This document shows positions 9,408-18,575 of a DNA stretch of 64,000 nt, in pieces. The stretch is from positions 62,001-126,000 of the forward strand of contig NZ_LIQG01000029.1 in NCBI RefSeq assembly GCF_001418015.1, given 5' to 3'. The notes under the pieces are model-generated. The model saw only the letters and a program-made list of their open reading frames with translations. It did not search any database and was not told the DNA's origin. A program made the translations under genes and the position numbers. Source of the DNA: Lacinutrix mariniflava (GTDB lineage: Bacteria > Bacteroidota > Bacteroidia > Flavobacteriales > Flavobacteriaceae). Position 1 is the first letter of the stretch. Each line of letters begins with the position of its first letter.

Positions 9408-9980
9408 TTACCATATATTTCTCGATTTAATATTAGCCTCACAAAATTTTACTATTTCTGTAATTCTTTTCTCTTTTGTAGCGTCTCGTTTGGCTTGGTT
9501 TAACCAATACAAGTAATGCTTCCTGTAAGAAGGTGCAAAGTTGTTATAATTTTCAAAAGCTTTTAGATTGTTATCAAAAGCAGTTTGTAAAGCTTCAGGA
9601 ATAATCCCTTTTTCGACAGCATCTAAAGCAGTCCAACTTCCGTTTTGTTTTCCAATATTTATTATCTCTAAACCTTTTTCGTGCATTAAATCTTCCGTTA
9701 ATAAAGCTTTAATATGCCTTTTGTTTAGTGCACTCCAAACACTTTTAGGGTTGCGTTTACAAAAGTATTGACGTCGTTTTCCATCTCCTAAACTTTTTAC
9801 AGTACTGTCTATCCAACCATAGCATAAGGCTACTTTTACAGCTTCTTCCCAACGCATGCTTTCTTTGTCGTGACTTACTTTGTAAAAGATGAGGTAAATG
9901 CCTTCATCACTTTCATGATTGGTGTGTAACCATTCTCGCCATTCTGTGTCAGATTTAAAATAGAGCTCTTCTAAATCCAT
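9408..9980 (-). CDS. YdeI/OmpD-associated (OmdA) family protein
   Basis: 190 residues, a usual length for the family. The N-terminal part (SDTEWREWLHTNHESDEGIYLIFYK ... EAVKVALCYGWIDS) and the RRQYFCKRNPKSVWSALNK segment match the YdeI/OmpD-associated group, named bacteriocin-protection in Pfam. The C-terminus (FAPSYRKHYLYWLNQAKRD) is the conserved helical tail. No signal peptide is seen, so it is probably cytosolic. The ATG lies 2 bp from the stop of the upstream M1 peptidase gene, so the two are probably co-transcribed. The molecular role of the family is poorly known. Confidence 0.8.
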   Translation of the reverse strand: MDLEELYFKSDTEWREWLHTNHESDEGIYLIFYKVSHDKESMRWEEAVKVALCYGWIDSTVKSLGDGKRRQYFCKRNPKSVWSALNKRHIKALLTEDLMHEKGLEIINIGKQNGSWTALDAVEKGIIPEALQTAFDNNLKAFENYNNFAPSYRKHYLYWLNQAKRDATKEKRITEIVKFCEANIKSRNIW

Positions 9981-9982
9981 AT

Positions 9983-11632
9983 TTAAAGGGCTTTTATATC
10001 TATATAAAAATCTCTGTCTACTTTTATTTTAGCATTTTTAGACTTTAATTTTAATGTTTTATTTTCTGAAGAAGGTGTAATCCATTGAGACTCTCCTTCA
10101 ATTTCAATTTGAATAGGCATTGTAAAGTCTTCAACAGTGTTACTCCATTTGTAGTTTAGTTTTTTGCCTTCAACTTTATATTCTAAAACAGGAGTTTTAG
10201 TGGTTCTTAAATACTGATTAAAAAAGCCTTTTAAATCTAAACCAGATTCTTCTGCTAAACAGTCTTCAATTTGTTTTGTAGTTACTGTTTGATGATAGAA
10301 TTTAGAGTTTAAGGTACGTAGTATTTGTCGCCATTTTTCATCATCATTAACTAGTTGACGTAAAGTGTGCAACATGTTTGCTCCTTTATTGTACATATCG
10401 CTTGAACCTTCATTGTTTAAATTGTATTTACCTATTAAAGGTTTATCATTCTGAATATTTCTTCGTGTACCAATAACATAGTCTGCCGAAGCTTCTTTAC
10501 CGTAATAATAATCTAAAAATAGGTTCTCAGAGTAGGAAGTAAAGCTTTCATGAATCCACATATCTGCAATGTCAATATTAGTAATATTATTGGCAAACCA
10601 TTCGTGTCCAGCTTCGTGAATAATAATAAAATCGAACTTTAAACCTAATCCAGTTCCTGATAAATCTCGACCTAAATAGCCTTTTTTGTATTTGTTTCCA
10701 TAGGTTACAGAACTTTGGTGCTCCATACCTAAATAGGGTACTTCAACTAACTTAAAACTGTCTTCGTAAAAAGGATAAGGTCCAAACCAATGCTCGAAAG
10801 CTTTCATCATTTTAGGAGCATCTTTAAAATGCACTTTAGCTTTTTCGAGATTGTCTTTTAAAACATAATAATTCATGTCTAAATCACCTTTCTCACCTTT
10901 ATAAACTTCAGAGAAATTGGCATAATCTCCAATATTAATATTCACACCGTAATTGTTAATTGGGTTTGCTACATGCCAATGGGTAGTAATGGTTTCATCA
11001 TTATTTTTTACAACACTTTTAAGTCTTCCATTTGAGACATTCATTAAATCCTTAGGAATGGTAACACTAATATCCATACTGTCTACTTCATCGTACATAT
11101 GGTCTTTATTTGGCCACCAAACACTAGCGCCTAAACCTTGACATGACGAGGCTATAAAATGATTGCCGTTGTTATCTTTTTTCCAAGAAATCCCACCATC
11201 CCAAGGTGCTCTTACTGCTTCGCGTGGTTTACCTTCGTAATAGGCAATAACGCTGTTAATGTCTCCAATATTTTGATGGTCTAAAAGTGTTATAAAATGA
11301 GCATTCTCATCGTGTTTAATAATTAATTCTTTATCGTTTTGTGTGACTTTGGTCAACAGTAATGGCTCTTGCAAATCTATTTGCATGACCTGTTGCGATT
11401 TTAATACTTTATACTGAATAGTATTTTTCCCAGAAATCGTTTTTTCGTCAGGATTCACTTTTATATCTAAATGGTAATACGTTAAATCCCACCATTCGCG
11501 CTCAGGAGTTATACTACCGCGAAGTGTGTCTTGCCTTGTAAAGTTGTTTCTGTCTTCTAGTAAGCCTTGCGCATAGAGTGATGAGGTTAAAAGAAAGGTG
11601 AAAATTAAAAAAGATATTTTTTTGATATTCAT
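9983..11632 (-). CDS. M1-family zinc metallopeptidase, secreted
   Basis: 549 residues from the Met at 11632. The frame opens further to 11683, but that extension runs through the WYL gene terminator and would hide the signal peptide (NIKKISFLIFTFLLTSSLYAQ). The gluzincin motif HEAGHEW lies near residue 338, with the third zinc ligand Glu in WIHESFTSYSE 18 residues later. The exopeptidase loop reads YLGMEHQSSVTYG, a variant of the canonical GAMEN. The N-terminal beta-domain precedes the catalytic domain. It is predicted to be a periplasmic or extracellular aminopeptidase and is followed almost directly by the OmdA-like gene. Confidence 0.9.
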   Translation of the reverse strand: MNIKKISFLIFTFLLTSSLYAQGLLEDRNNFTRQDTLRGSITPEREWWDLTYYHLDIKVNPDEKTISGKNTIQYKVLKSQQVMQIDLQEPLLLTKVTQNDKELIIKHDENAHFITLLDHQNIGDINSVIAYYEGKPREAVRAPWDGGISWKKDNNGNHFIASSCQGLGASVWWPNKDHMYDEVDSMDISVTIPKDLMNVSNGRLKSVVKNNDETITTHWHVANPINNYGVNINIGDYANFSEVYKGEKGDLDMNYYVLKDNLEKAKVHFKDAPKMMKAFEHWFGPYPFYEDSFKLVEVPYLGMEHQSSVTYGNKYKKGYLGRDLSGTGLGLKFDFIIIHEAGHEWFANNITNIDIADMWIHESFTSYSENLFLDYYYGKEASADYVIGTRRNIQNDKPLIGKYNLNNEGSSDMYNKGANMLHTLRQLVNDDEKWRQILRTLNSKFYHQTVTTKQIEDCLAEESGLDLKGFFNQYLRTTKTPVLEYKVEGKKLNYKWSNTVEDFTMPIQIEIEGESQWITPSSENKTLKLKSKNAKIKVDRDFYIDIKAL

Positions 11633-11660
11633 GTATTTTAAATTTTGATTTAAAAGTACT

Positions 11661-11700
11661 AAAAATAAAAAAGACTGCTTCATTTCTGAGAGCAGTCTTT
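11661..11700 (-). terminator. Terminator of the WYL regulator gene
   Basis: The arms AAAGACTGCT (11670-11679) and AGCAGTCTTT (11691-11700) form a 10-bp stem with an 11-nt loop. On the minus strand the stem is followed by a T-rich tract (11661-11670). It separates the WYL gene from the M1 peptidase gene. Confidence 0.8.
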
Positions 11701-11752
11701 ATAACAACTTAATAATTAAAACTTATTTACTGTTTTTACTGTATTATAACAG

Positions 11753-12670
11753 TTAGTTATACATTTTATACATTTCTATTATATGCTTTTTAATTTTATT
11801 TCTAAACCATTGTGGCTCTAAAACTTCCACCATATTACCTAGTTTAAGTATTTGTATTTCAAACTCGTAGTTGGGTTTTAGTTTGTAAGTAACCATTCCC
11901 CAATCATTTTCTTTATTCTCAATACAAATTTGAGAGTGATGAATAGGCAAGCTACGTAAATATTTTAATTGATTGTTGTGCGCTTTAATTTTAATTTTTT
12001 CAAGGTCTTTATTTTTGGATTCACTATAATTTAAGCCAACAACGTAATCATATTGCTTTAGTTGTTTTTGGAAGTCTTCAACCTTTTGTGATTTTATGTT
12101 TTTTATTTCTATTCTCGAAAGTCTATCAATTCCAAAATTTCTAATTTCGTTTTCACCTTCAGCTATAGCAATTAAGTACCAACGATTAGCATATTCTTTA
12201 ATGCATAAAGGAGAAACGGTGTATTCTTTTGTAGTGTTTTCGTAATAATTTTCTTTGATAAAAGAAATTTTTTGATTTAAAGAAATAGCGTGAATTAGTT
12301 TTTTAAAATATTGAACACCAGTAAATCCAGAACTGTCTTCTGGAATTATCCATTTTTGAAATGATTTATAATCTTTAATACCACTTTGATAAACCTCTGC
12401 CATAGAAGCAAACTTTGCAAACTTAAAAAACGTGTTCAAGGCTTCGTTATTCTCTTTAATTTCATAACCACGAGACTTATAGTTATATGTAATTGTTATA
12501 CCAAAGTCTAATTCTAAAACACTCTTGTCACGCTCTAGAGTTCGTTCTGCAACAACCAAATCGTAATCATAAAGTAGTCGTTCTATAAGTTGTATTTTAG
12601 TTATTCCTGGATAAGATTTAACTAACTGCGCAATGCAATTTAAACGCTTTAAAATTTTATAGTCTGCCAT
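11753..12670 (-). CDS. WYL-domain transcriptional regulator
   Basis: 305 residues. A helix-turn-helix of the DeoR/HTH_11 type is near residues 5-60 (KRLNCIAQLVKSYPGITKIQL). The WYL domain is near residues 140-220 and contains YANRWYLIAIAEGENEIRNFGIDRLSRI. A C-terminal WCX-like extension follows. WYL proteins bind nucleic acid or nucleotide ligands and regulate stress or defence genes. It is divergent from the unassigned gene at 12807, with 136 bp between them, so that cassette is a possible target, although orphan WYL regulators are common in this family. Confidence 0.88.
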   Translation of the reverse strand: MADYKILKRLNCIAQLVKSYPGITKIQLIERLLYDYDLVVAERTLERDKSVLELDFGITITYNYKSRGYEIKENNEALNTFFKFAKFASMAEVYQSGIKDYKSFQKWIIPEDSSGFTGVQYFKKLIHAISLNQKISFIKENYYENTTKEYTVSPLCIKEYANRWYLIAIAEGENEIRNFGIDRLSRIEIKNIKSQKVEDFQKQLKQYDYVVGLNYSESKNKDLEKIKIKAHNNQLKYLRSLPIHHSQICIENKENDWGMVTYKLKPNYEFEIQILKLGNMVEVLEPQWFRNKIKKHIIEMYKMYN

Positions 12671-12806
12671 TGTGAGTGTTTACTTCAAAAAAGAAGTTAA
12701 GAATAAAAAAGTATTTTTTTTAAATATATGTATTTTTTCTGAGTCCGACTTCATTAGGCGGATTGAGTAGTGTTCTTTGCGCGAAGCAAAACAAAATACT
12801 AAACTC
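12671..12806. promoter_or_regulatory. Divergent intergenic region with small inverted repeats
   Basis: Between the WYL gene and the unassigned cassette lie three short symmetric elements: ACTTC-N6-GAAGT (12682-12697), TCCG...CGGA within 12741-12762, and TTTGC-GCGAA-GCAAA next to 12775. Any could be an operator or a short hairpin. None is long enough to be convincing alone. Confidence 0.35.
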
Positions 12807-13889
12807 ATGGAAAGCAATTTTTTACTTAAAAACGAATTTGAAAACTGGTTACAAAATCAAGGAGAGTTACTTTATTATAAACCTTCTTTTTACAGTAATC
12901 AAATAACTAAACTAGAACAATCTGAATATTTTACTGCTAATACAATAGGTTTTTTTGAATCATTAGAAAATGAAATACTATGCGATAACCATTCAGGAGT
13001 CGAAGATATTATAGTAAATAGACTTAGTGTAATAGAGGAAAAAGTAACTTTTAATAGCTTTAAGACTGTCGATAATAAATGGAATGGCTTACGATTAGGA
13101 TTATTAAAATACAGATTGTTTCTTCACAGTTTTATCGCAATGAAACATGCAAATTATAAAGGTGGCATTTCATGTTCCTTTGATGATGTAGAACCGAAGC
13201 GAATAAGAGCATTTTTTAATAGTAGAGAATCTTATATGTTACCCATTTATCACGATGTTTATACTTATAATAAATCGAATGTTGATTATGTATGGCAACA
13301 GTTTATAAAAACTAATAAAGATAATGAGAGTGAAAATAAAGACAGTCAATCAGTATTGCAATCAGATTTTGAAACGATTATCGTTAAAAAAGGAAAAGAA
13401 GGACATTTAGAAATTGTAAATGGAGGAAATACTGTTATAATGATTTTTCTTTTATTACATGTACTGAACGAGTTTTCTATATGTGAAAATACTTTGCAGA
13501 ATTCTAAAAAAAGCATACCAAATTTATTTAGACTTCAATTTGCTACAAAATTAAACGAACAGAAGTTCTTTAATGTATTAGTAAGAAATAAGATTTTTAA
13601 AAAGGCTACTACTGCTAATGAAATAATTAAAAGAATGCCATATAATTTTAATACATTTTCTTTAAATGGTGGTTATCATTTTTTAGAAACTACTTTTCGT
13701 TTTGTACAATTAATACACGAATCTAAAATTCCACAATCAGAAAAATATATACCAGATTTAGGTGTTTTTATTAAAAAAATATTAAAAAATAAAATTATTA
13801 ATGTAAAAGAATTAATTCATGAGGATTGCGATAAAACCTATTTAAATTATGAAGATTACTTAGTAGCTACTATTATGGAGTGGTTGTAA
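12807..13889 (+). CDS. Hypothetical protein, first gene of an unassigned cassette
   Basis: 360 residues from the ATG at 12807; an in-frame TTG at 12777 lies in a hairpin-like sequence and is unlikely. I recognise no domain. The protein is soluble with no signal peptide, is rich in Lys, Asn and aromatic residues, and ends LNYEDYLVATIMEWL. The middle (residues about 185-200) is Glu/Asn/Lys-rich and probably disordered. It is followed after 34 bp by another unknown and then by an HNH-like gene on the same strand. It is divergent from a WYL regulator. Accessory or defence-related functions are possible but unproven. Confidence 0.7.
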   Translation: MESNFLLKNEFENWLQNQGELLYYKPSFYSNQITKLEQSEYFTANTIGFFESLENEILCDNHSGVEDIIVNRLSVIEEKVTFNSFKTVDNKWNGLRLGLLKYRLFLHSFIAMKHANYKGGISCSFDDVEPKRIRAFFNSRESYMLPIYHDVYTYNKSNVDYVWQQFIKTNKDNESENKDSQSVLQSDFETIIVKKGKEGHLEIVNGGNTVIMIFLLLHVLNEFSICENTLQNSKKSIPNLFRLQFATKLNEQKFFNVLVRNKIFKKATTANEIIKRMPYNFNTFSLNGGYHFLETTFRFVQLIHESKIPQSEKYIPDLGVFIKKILKNKIINVKELIHEDCDKTYLNYEDYLVATIMEWL

Positions 13890-13923
13890 CTTTTTTTATG
13901 CATTTAACAATAATTATACTAAT

Positions 13924-14502
13924 ATGAAAACAAGAATCCATTATAAAGTAGAAGCAAAGTATTGGCGTAGAGAAGTTCCAAATATTCACGATGAATCTTT
14001 AGATATATTACCAACTAAATTCGATATTGCAGAAACAGTTACAAAATTTGAAAATGAATCTCCAATTTTAGTAAGAAAAGCTGCTTTTAATCATTATTCA
14101 AGTATTATAGATGTTTTATATAATGGATTAGGGAAACAAAGATCTACAGATGCTCAAGCACGAATAGATTTACAATTTTATTTTGATTCTGGAAATGCAA
14201 TTGAACTTGGAGGAAAGGGTAAGAAATTTAAGTCTTCTCCAGATTATGATAAATGTATTGAGGTTTATTTAATTGTTCAGAATTTATTCGATAATATAGA
14301 AGAAAACTATTTAATACATGGCGTGAGGTATCTGGATTATCCTGATAGATTGGATGCTGGAATAGAGGAGTCGCTTGAAGGTTTGATTGAAGAATTTTTG
14401 TATTATAAGGAAAACACCAACTTAAATATAGAAAAACTAAAATTTAAAGCTGTTGATGGAAACAAAACTTTAATTCTGAAGACACCTTTTGATTGGGAAT
14501 AA
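13924..14502 (+). CDS. Hypothetical protein, second gene of the cassette
   Basis: 192 residues, no signal peptide or membrane segment, no domain recognised. The N-terminal half has alternating strand-like stretches (TRIHYKVEAKYWRREV; ARIDLQFYFDSGNAIELGG). The C-terminal half is helical and acidic (LDAGIEESLEGLIEEFLYY). It sits between the 360-aa unknown and the HNH-like gene, with short gaps on both sides (34 and 37 bp), which suggests one transcript. Confidence 0.65.
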   Translation: MKTRIHYKVEAKYWRREVPNIHDESLDILPTKFDIAETVTKFENESPILVRKAAFNHYSSIIDVLYNGLGKQRSTDAQARIDLQFYFDSGNAIELGGKGKKFKSSPDYDKCIEVYLIVQNLFDNIEENYLIHGVRYLDYPDRLDAGIEESLEGLIEEFLYYKENTNLNIEKLKFKAVDGNKTLILKTPFDWE

Positions 14503-14539
14503 TCATAATACAAATAATAATTAAATTTTAAAAGAAACA

Positions 14540-15325
14540 ATGGCAACATTTAACGGAAGTTCGAAGGAGTTCAATGATTTTATTGGTCCACTAGCAAGAA
14601 ACATTGTGTGTAACCTATCGCGAAAAATAAAAGAGAAAACCACATGCAGACATGATGGCTGTAAAAAAAGAAAACCGCTAGAGGCGGCACACTTAAAGGG
14701 AAAAGGTAGAATAGAAATTATTGCTTCTATTTTGGCACCTTTTGAGATTGAAGATGATTTTTTTGAAATAGATTTAGAGCTCTTTAAATCAGAATTCAAA
14801 GATGCACATACTCCAATTGAAAATGTCATTCTCCCGATGTGTAAAGAACATCATTTAGAATATGACAGAGAAGAGAATATTAAACCTGAATACCCAATAA
14901 TATTGGATGAATTTGAAAATGAAGATGGAAATACTTTCTACACAAGTGATGACTTAGAGAAATTTGAGGAAGAAGATAACAAAGATTTATATACTAGTAT
15001 TAAGAAGATAGGTTATAGCACCATCAAAGATAAAATTAGAAATATTTATAACATAAATAAATCTCAAATATCATTTTCAAGAATATCTCAATCGAATAAT
15101 TTGTGGAATTTTGATGTTAAAAAGAAAAAGTTTAAAAAGGATTTTTATTTTGTGTTTTACAATGACAAATCAAAGTCTTACAAAATAGCGTTATTTAAAG
15201 CAAATACAATTGATTTGAATAAGTTTTCAGAAAAAGATAAGTATACAATTCGCTTTTTTGTAGATGAAGCGTTAAAAGACCGCTGTTCCTTCGATTTTAA
15301 TCCGTATTTATTAGATATAAGGTAA
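14540..15325 (+). CDS. HNH-like endonuclease candidate
   Basis: 261 residues. Residues about 36-55 contain CRHDGCKKRKPLEAAHLKG and residues about 96-112 contain NVILPMCKEHHLEYDR. The C-x4-C ... AH ... N ... C-x2-HH spacing fits a zinc-stabilised HNH/beta-beta-alpha-metal nuclease fold. The N-terminus (FNGSSKEFNDFIGPLARNIV) and the lysine-rich C-terminal domain are unassigned. It is the third gene of a compact same-strand cassette of otherwise unknown genes. A DNA-cleaving role is inferred from the motif only. Confidence 0.6.
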   Translation: MATFNGSSKEFNDFIGPLARNIVCNLSRKIKEKTTCRHDGCKKRKPLEAAHLKGKGRIEIIASILAPFEIEDDFFEIDLELFKSEFKDAHTPIENVILPMCKEHHLEYDREENIKPEYPIILDEFENEDGNTFYTSDDLEKFEEEDNKDLYTSIKKIGYSTIKDKIRNIYNINKSQISFSRISQSNNLWNFDVKKKKFKKDFYFVFYNDKSKSYKIALFKANTIDLNKFSEKDKYTIRFFVDEALKDRCSFDFNPYLLDIR

Positions 15326-15346
15326 GGTTAATAGAAACCTTAAAAC

Positions 15347-15378
15347 AAAAAAAAGCCGATACTTGGCAAGTATCGGCT
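15347..15378 (-). terminator. Terminator of the fad operon
   Basis: The near-perfect inverted repeat AGCCGATACT/AGTATCGGCT (15354-15378, loop TTGGC) is followed on the minus strand by eight T. It lies just beyond the stop of the acyl-CoA dehydrogenase gene. Confidence 0.85.
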
Positions 15379-15406
15379 AATTAACTATTTAATTAAAACT
15401 TAATTT

Positions 15407-17206
15407 TTAGAAGCAATATTTACCTTCTTCTTTTACTTTCTCAGCAATTTCATTACGTAAATCAACGATATCTGGGAAGTTTGTATATTTTGTGAAACGT
15501 TTAAGTCCCATTAACATCATGCGTTGCTCATCTCCTTCAGCAAAAGAAATAACACTTTCTTTTCCTTTGTTTTCAATGATACTAACGGCATTGTATAAGT
15601 ATAATTTAGACATTGCTATTTGTACAGCTTGTTCTTTTTCGCTTGTACGTTTAGCATTTTTCTCAGTTCTTAAAATTGTAGATTCAGCCATATAGATTTC
15701 AATTAAGATATCTGAAGCAGCAATTAATAACTGTTGGTGCTCTTCCATTTTTGGACCAAATTTTTGAACAGCAGCACCTGCAACCATTAAAAACACTTTT
15801 TTAAGTCTACCAATAATTGCTTTTTCTTCTGAAAATAATTCAGAGTAATCTGGTGTTTCAAAAGAAGGAATTCCCATTAACTCATTAGCTACAGCAGTTG
15901 CTGGTCCTAATAAATCAACGTGACCTTTCATAGCTTTCTTAACTAACATACCAACAGATAACATTCTGTTAATTTCGTTAGTTCCTTCGTAAATACGTGC
16001 TATACGTGCATCTCTCCAAGCAGATTCCATAGGAGTTTCTTCACTAAAGCCCATACCACCAAAAATTTGGATACCTTCATCTGCACAATTTTGTACATCT
16101 TCAGATACTGCTACTTTTAATATCGAGCACTCAATAGCATACTCTTCTACACCTTTAAGTTCTGCTTCCTGGTGTGTATTACCAGCAGCTTCACGTAAAG
16201 CAATTCTATCTTCAATATTTTTTGCAGCTCTATAAGTTGCAGATTCACCAGCATAAGCATTTGTTGCCATTTCTGCTAGTTTCATTTTAATAGCTCCAAA
16301 ATCTGCAATGGGTGTTTTAAATTGCTTACGCTCCATAGCGTATTTTACACCATGTGTTACAATTCTTCTTTGAGAATCTAAACAAGCAGCAGCTAATTTA
16401 ATACGCCCTACGTTAAGTGCATTCATGGCAATTTTAAAACCTTCACCACGACCAGCTAACATATTTTCTATTGGCACAACTGTATCGTTAAAGAATACTT
16501 GACGTGTAGAAGAAGCACGAATACCTAATTTATGTTCTTCTTCACCCATTGTAATACCATTTGCAGCATCATTTTCTACAATGAAACCTGTAATGTTTTT
16601 ATCATCTTCAAGACGAGCAAAAACAATCATTACAGTACAAAAACCAGCGTTAGAGATCCACATTTTCTGACCGTTGATCTTGTAAGATTTACCATCTTCT
16701 GATAGTACAGCTGTTGTTTTTCCTGAGTTTGCATCAGATCCTGCACCAGGTTCAGTTAAACAATAAGATCCAAACCACTCTCCTGAAGCTAATTTAGGTA
16801 CGTACTTTTGCTTTTGAGCTTCTGTACCATATAATGTAATTGGCATAGTACCAATACCTGTATGCGCTCCAAATGCGGTACTAAAAGAACCTGTACCAGA
16901 AGAAATATAATCGCAAGTTAAAACAGTAGATACAAAGCCCATTCCTAATCCGCCATAAGCTTCAGGAACTGCTACACCTAAAAATCCTAATTCACCAGCT
17001 TTACGCATAACCTCTTCAGTTAATGCATAATCTTTAGCTTCAAAACGAGGCTTGTGTGGTATGATTTCACGATCGTTAAATTCAGTAACGGCTTCTTTCA
17101 TCATATTTTGTTCTTCTGAAAAATCTTCAGGAGTAAATACGTCTTCACAATTTGTTTCCTTTACTAGGAATTGTCCACCTCTTAATAATTCTTTTTCTTC
17201 TGCCAT
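15407..17206 (-). CDS. fadE: Acyl-CoA dehydrogenase, last gene of fad operon
   Basis: 599 residues, longer than the roughly 380-residue short form and like the VLCAD/ACAD9-type and Bacillus FadE enzymes, with an extra C-terminal helical domain. Visible signatures are the FAD/substrate segment YCLTEPGAGSDANSG, KMWISNAGF, the FGGMGFSEETPMESAWRDARI segment, and YEGTNEINR near residue 420. It catalyses the FAD-dependent first oxidation of acyl-CoA in beta-oxidation. It follows the thiolase gene on the same strand (54-bp gap) and precedes the operon terminator. The symbol is given by analogy to the fadN-fadA-fadE order. Confidence 0.92.
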   Translation of the reverse strand: MAEEKELLRGGQFLVKETNCEDVFTPEDFSEEQNMMKEAVTEFNDREIIPHKPRFEAKDYALTEEVMRKAGELGFLGVAVPEAYGGLGMGFVSTVLTCDYISSGTGSFSTAFGAHTGIGTMPITLYGTEAQKQKYVPKLASGEWFGSYCLTEPGAGSDANSGKTTAVLSEDGKSYKINGQKMWISNAGFCTVMIVFARLEDDKNITGFIVENDAANGITMGEEEHKLGIRASSTRQVFFNDTVVPIENMLAGRGEGFKIAMNALNVGRIKLAAACLDSQRRIVTHGVKYAMERKQFKTPIADFGAIKMKLAEMATNAYAGESATYRAAKNIEDRIALREAAGNTHQEAELKGVEEYAIECSILKVAVSEDVQNCADEGIQIFGGMGFSEETPMESAWRDARIARIYEGTNEINRMLSVGMLVKKAMKGHVDLLGPATAVANELMGIPSFETPDYSELFSEEKAIIGRLKKVFLMVAGAAVQKFGPKMEEHQQLLIAASDILIEIYMAESTILRTEKNAKRTSEKEQAVQIAMSKLYLYNAVSIIENKGKESVISFAEGDEQRMMLMGLKRFTKYTNFPDIVDLRNEIAEKVKEEGKYCF

Positions 17207-17260
17207 AGCTATATTATAATCTTGTTGTTCTTTTTATTAGTTTTTTTATTTTGATTCTTT

Positions 17261-18454
17261 CTAAGAAAGAAATTCAAATACTCCACAAGCACCTTGACCA
17301 GTCCCTACACACATAGTTACTGCTCCATATTTACCTTGCATGTTTTGCTTACGCATTTCATCAAATAATTGTACAGATAGTTTTGCTCCTGTACAGCCTA
17401 ATGGGTGACCAAGTGCAATAGCTCCACCATTTACGTTAATAATATCTGGATTTAAGTCTAACTCACGAATTACTGCTAGAGATTGAGAAGCAAAAGCTTC
17501 ATTCAATTCAATTAAAGATAAGTCGCTTTGTTTTAAACCTGCTTGTTTTAAAGCTTTTGGAATAGCTTTTACTGGTCCAATACCCATGATACGAGGCTCA
17601 ACACCTGCAGCTGCATAGTTTACCATTCTAGCAATTGGCTCTAAACCTAGTTCTTTAACCATGTCTTCACTCATTACCATAACAAAAGCAGCACCATCAC
17701 TCATTTGAGATGAGTTACCAGCTGTTACGCTTCCTCCAGCAGCAAATACTGCTCTTAATTTTGCTAAAGCAGCAAGACTTCCACCAGGACGAGGTCCTTC
17801 ATCTTTAGTTACTGTATAGGATTTTGTTGCTTTTTTTCCATTGGCATCAATATAAGTTTGTTCAACCTCTATTGGTACTATTTGGTCTTGAAAACGATTC
17901 TCTGCTTGAGCTCTTAATGCTTTTGCATGAGAATTTAAGGCAAATGCATCTTGATCTTCACGAGATATGTTAAATTGCTTTGCAACCGCTTCAGCAGTAT
18001 TTCCCATTCCCCAATAATAATCTTCATGGCCTCCTTTTACAATAGCGTCATAATTTAATTCTGGTTTAAAACCAGTCATTGGGACACTACTCATACTTTC
18101 TGCTCCACCTGCTATAATACAATCTGCCATTCCGGCTTGTATTTTTGCTGTTGCCATACCAATAGTTTCTACTCCTGAAGAGCAAAAACGATTAACGGTT
18201 ACACCAGGAACATCAACAATTTCTAATCCCATTAAAGAGATTAAACGTGCCATATTTAATCCTTGTGCACCTTCTGGCATTGCGTTACCAACAATAACAT
18301 CGTCAATACGTTTTGGATCCAAACCAGGCAATTCCTTCATCATGTATTTGATGGTTTCTGCTGCCAATTCATCTGTTCTTTTAAAACGGAACACGCCTTT
18401 TGGTGCTTTACCAACTGCGGTTCTATATGCTTTTACTATATATGCGGTCTTCAT
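17261..18454 (-). CDS. fadA: Acetyl-CoA C-acyltransferase (3-ketoacyl-CoA thiolase)
   Basis: 397 residues, standard thiolase length. The nucleophilic Cys lies in VNRFCSSGVETIGMA (near residue 90), the catalytic His in NGGAIALGHPLGCTGAKL, and the second Cys in MCVGTGQGACGVFEF. It cleaves 3-ketoacyl-CoA to acetyl-CoA and a shortened acyl-CoA. It is the third gene of the operon, 121 bp after the FadN-like gene, with nothing clear in the gap beyond A/T-rich low-complexity sequence. Confidence 0.95.
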   Translation of the reverse strand: MKTAYIVKAYRTAVGKAPKGVFRFKRTDELAAETIKYMMKELPGLDPKRIDDVIVGNAMPEGAQGLNMARLISLMGLEIVDVPGVTVNRFCSSGVETIGMATAKIQAGMADCIIAGGAESMSSVPMTGFKPELNYDAIVKGGHEDYYWGMGNTAEAVAKQFNISREDQDAFALNSHAKALRAQAENRFQDQIVPIEVEQTYIDANGKKATKSYTVTKDEGPRPGGSLAALAKLRAVFAAGGSVTAGNSSQMSDGAAFVMVMSEDMVKELGLEPIARMVNYAAAGVEPRIMGIGPVKAIPKALKQAGLKQSDLSLIELNEAFASQSLAVIRELDLNPDIINVNGGAIALGHPLGCTGAKLSVQLFDEMRKQNMQGKYGAVTMCVGTGQGACGVFEFLS

Positions 18455-18575
18455 AGTTCTAATGTTTATTTTTTTGAAAAGACTAAAGAATATAGATAAG
18501 AGAAAAAAGACTTTTCAATCTGTCTCTAAATATTATCGATAAAGGTCTTTATTCTTTCCTCTTTGTTCTTTTTTT

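Noticed and set aside
9617-9625. GCATCTAAA inside the OmdA-like gene
   Set aside because: No CAAGTT lies 13 nt upstream and it is inside coding sequence; chance match.
11633-11683. N-terminal extension of the M1 peptidase
   Set aside because: It runs through the WYL gene terminator and would place the signal peptide internally.
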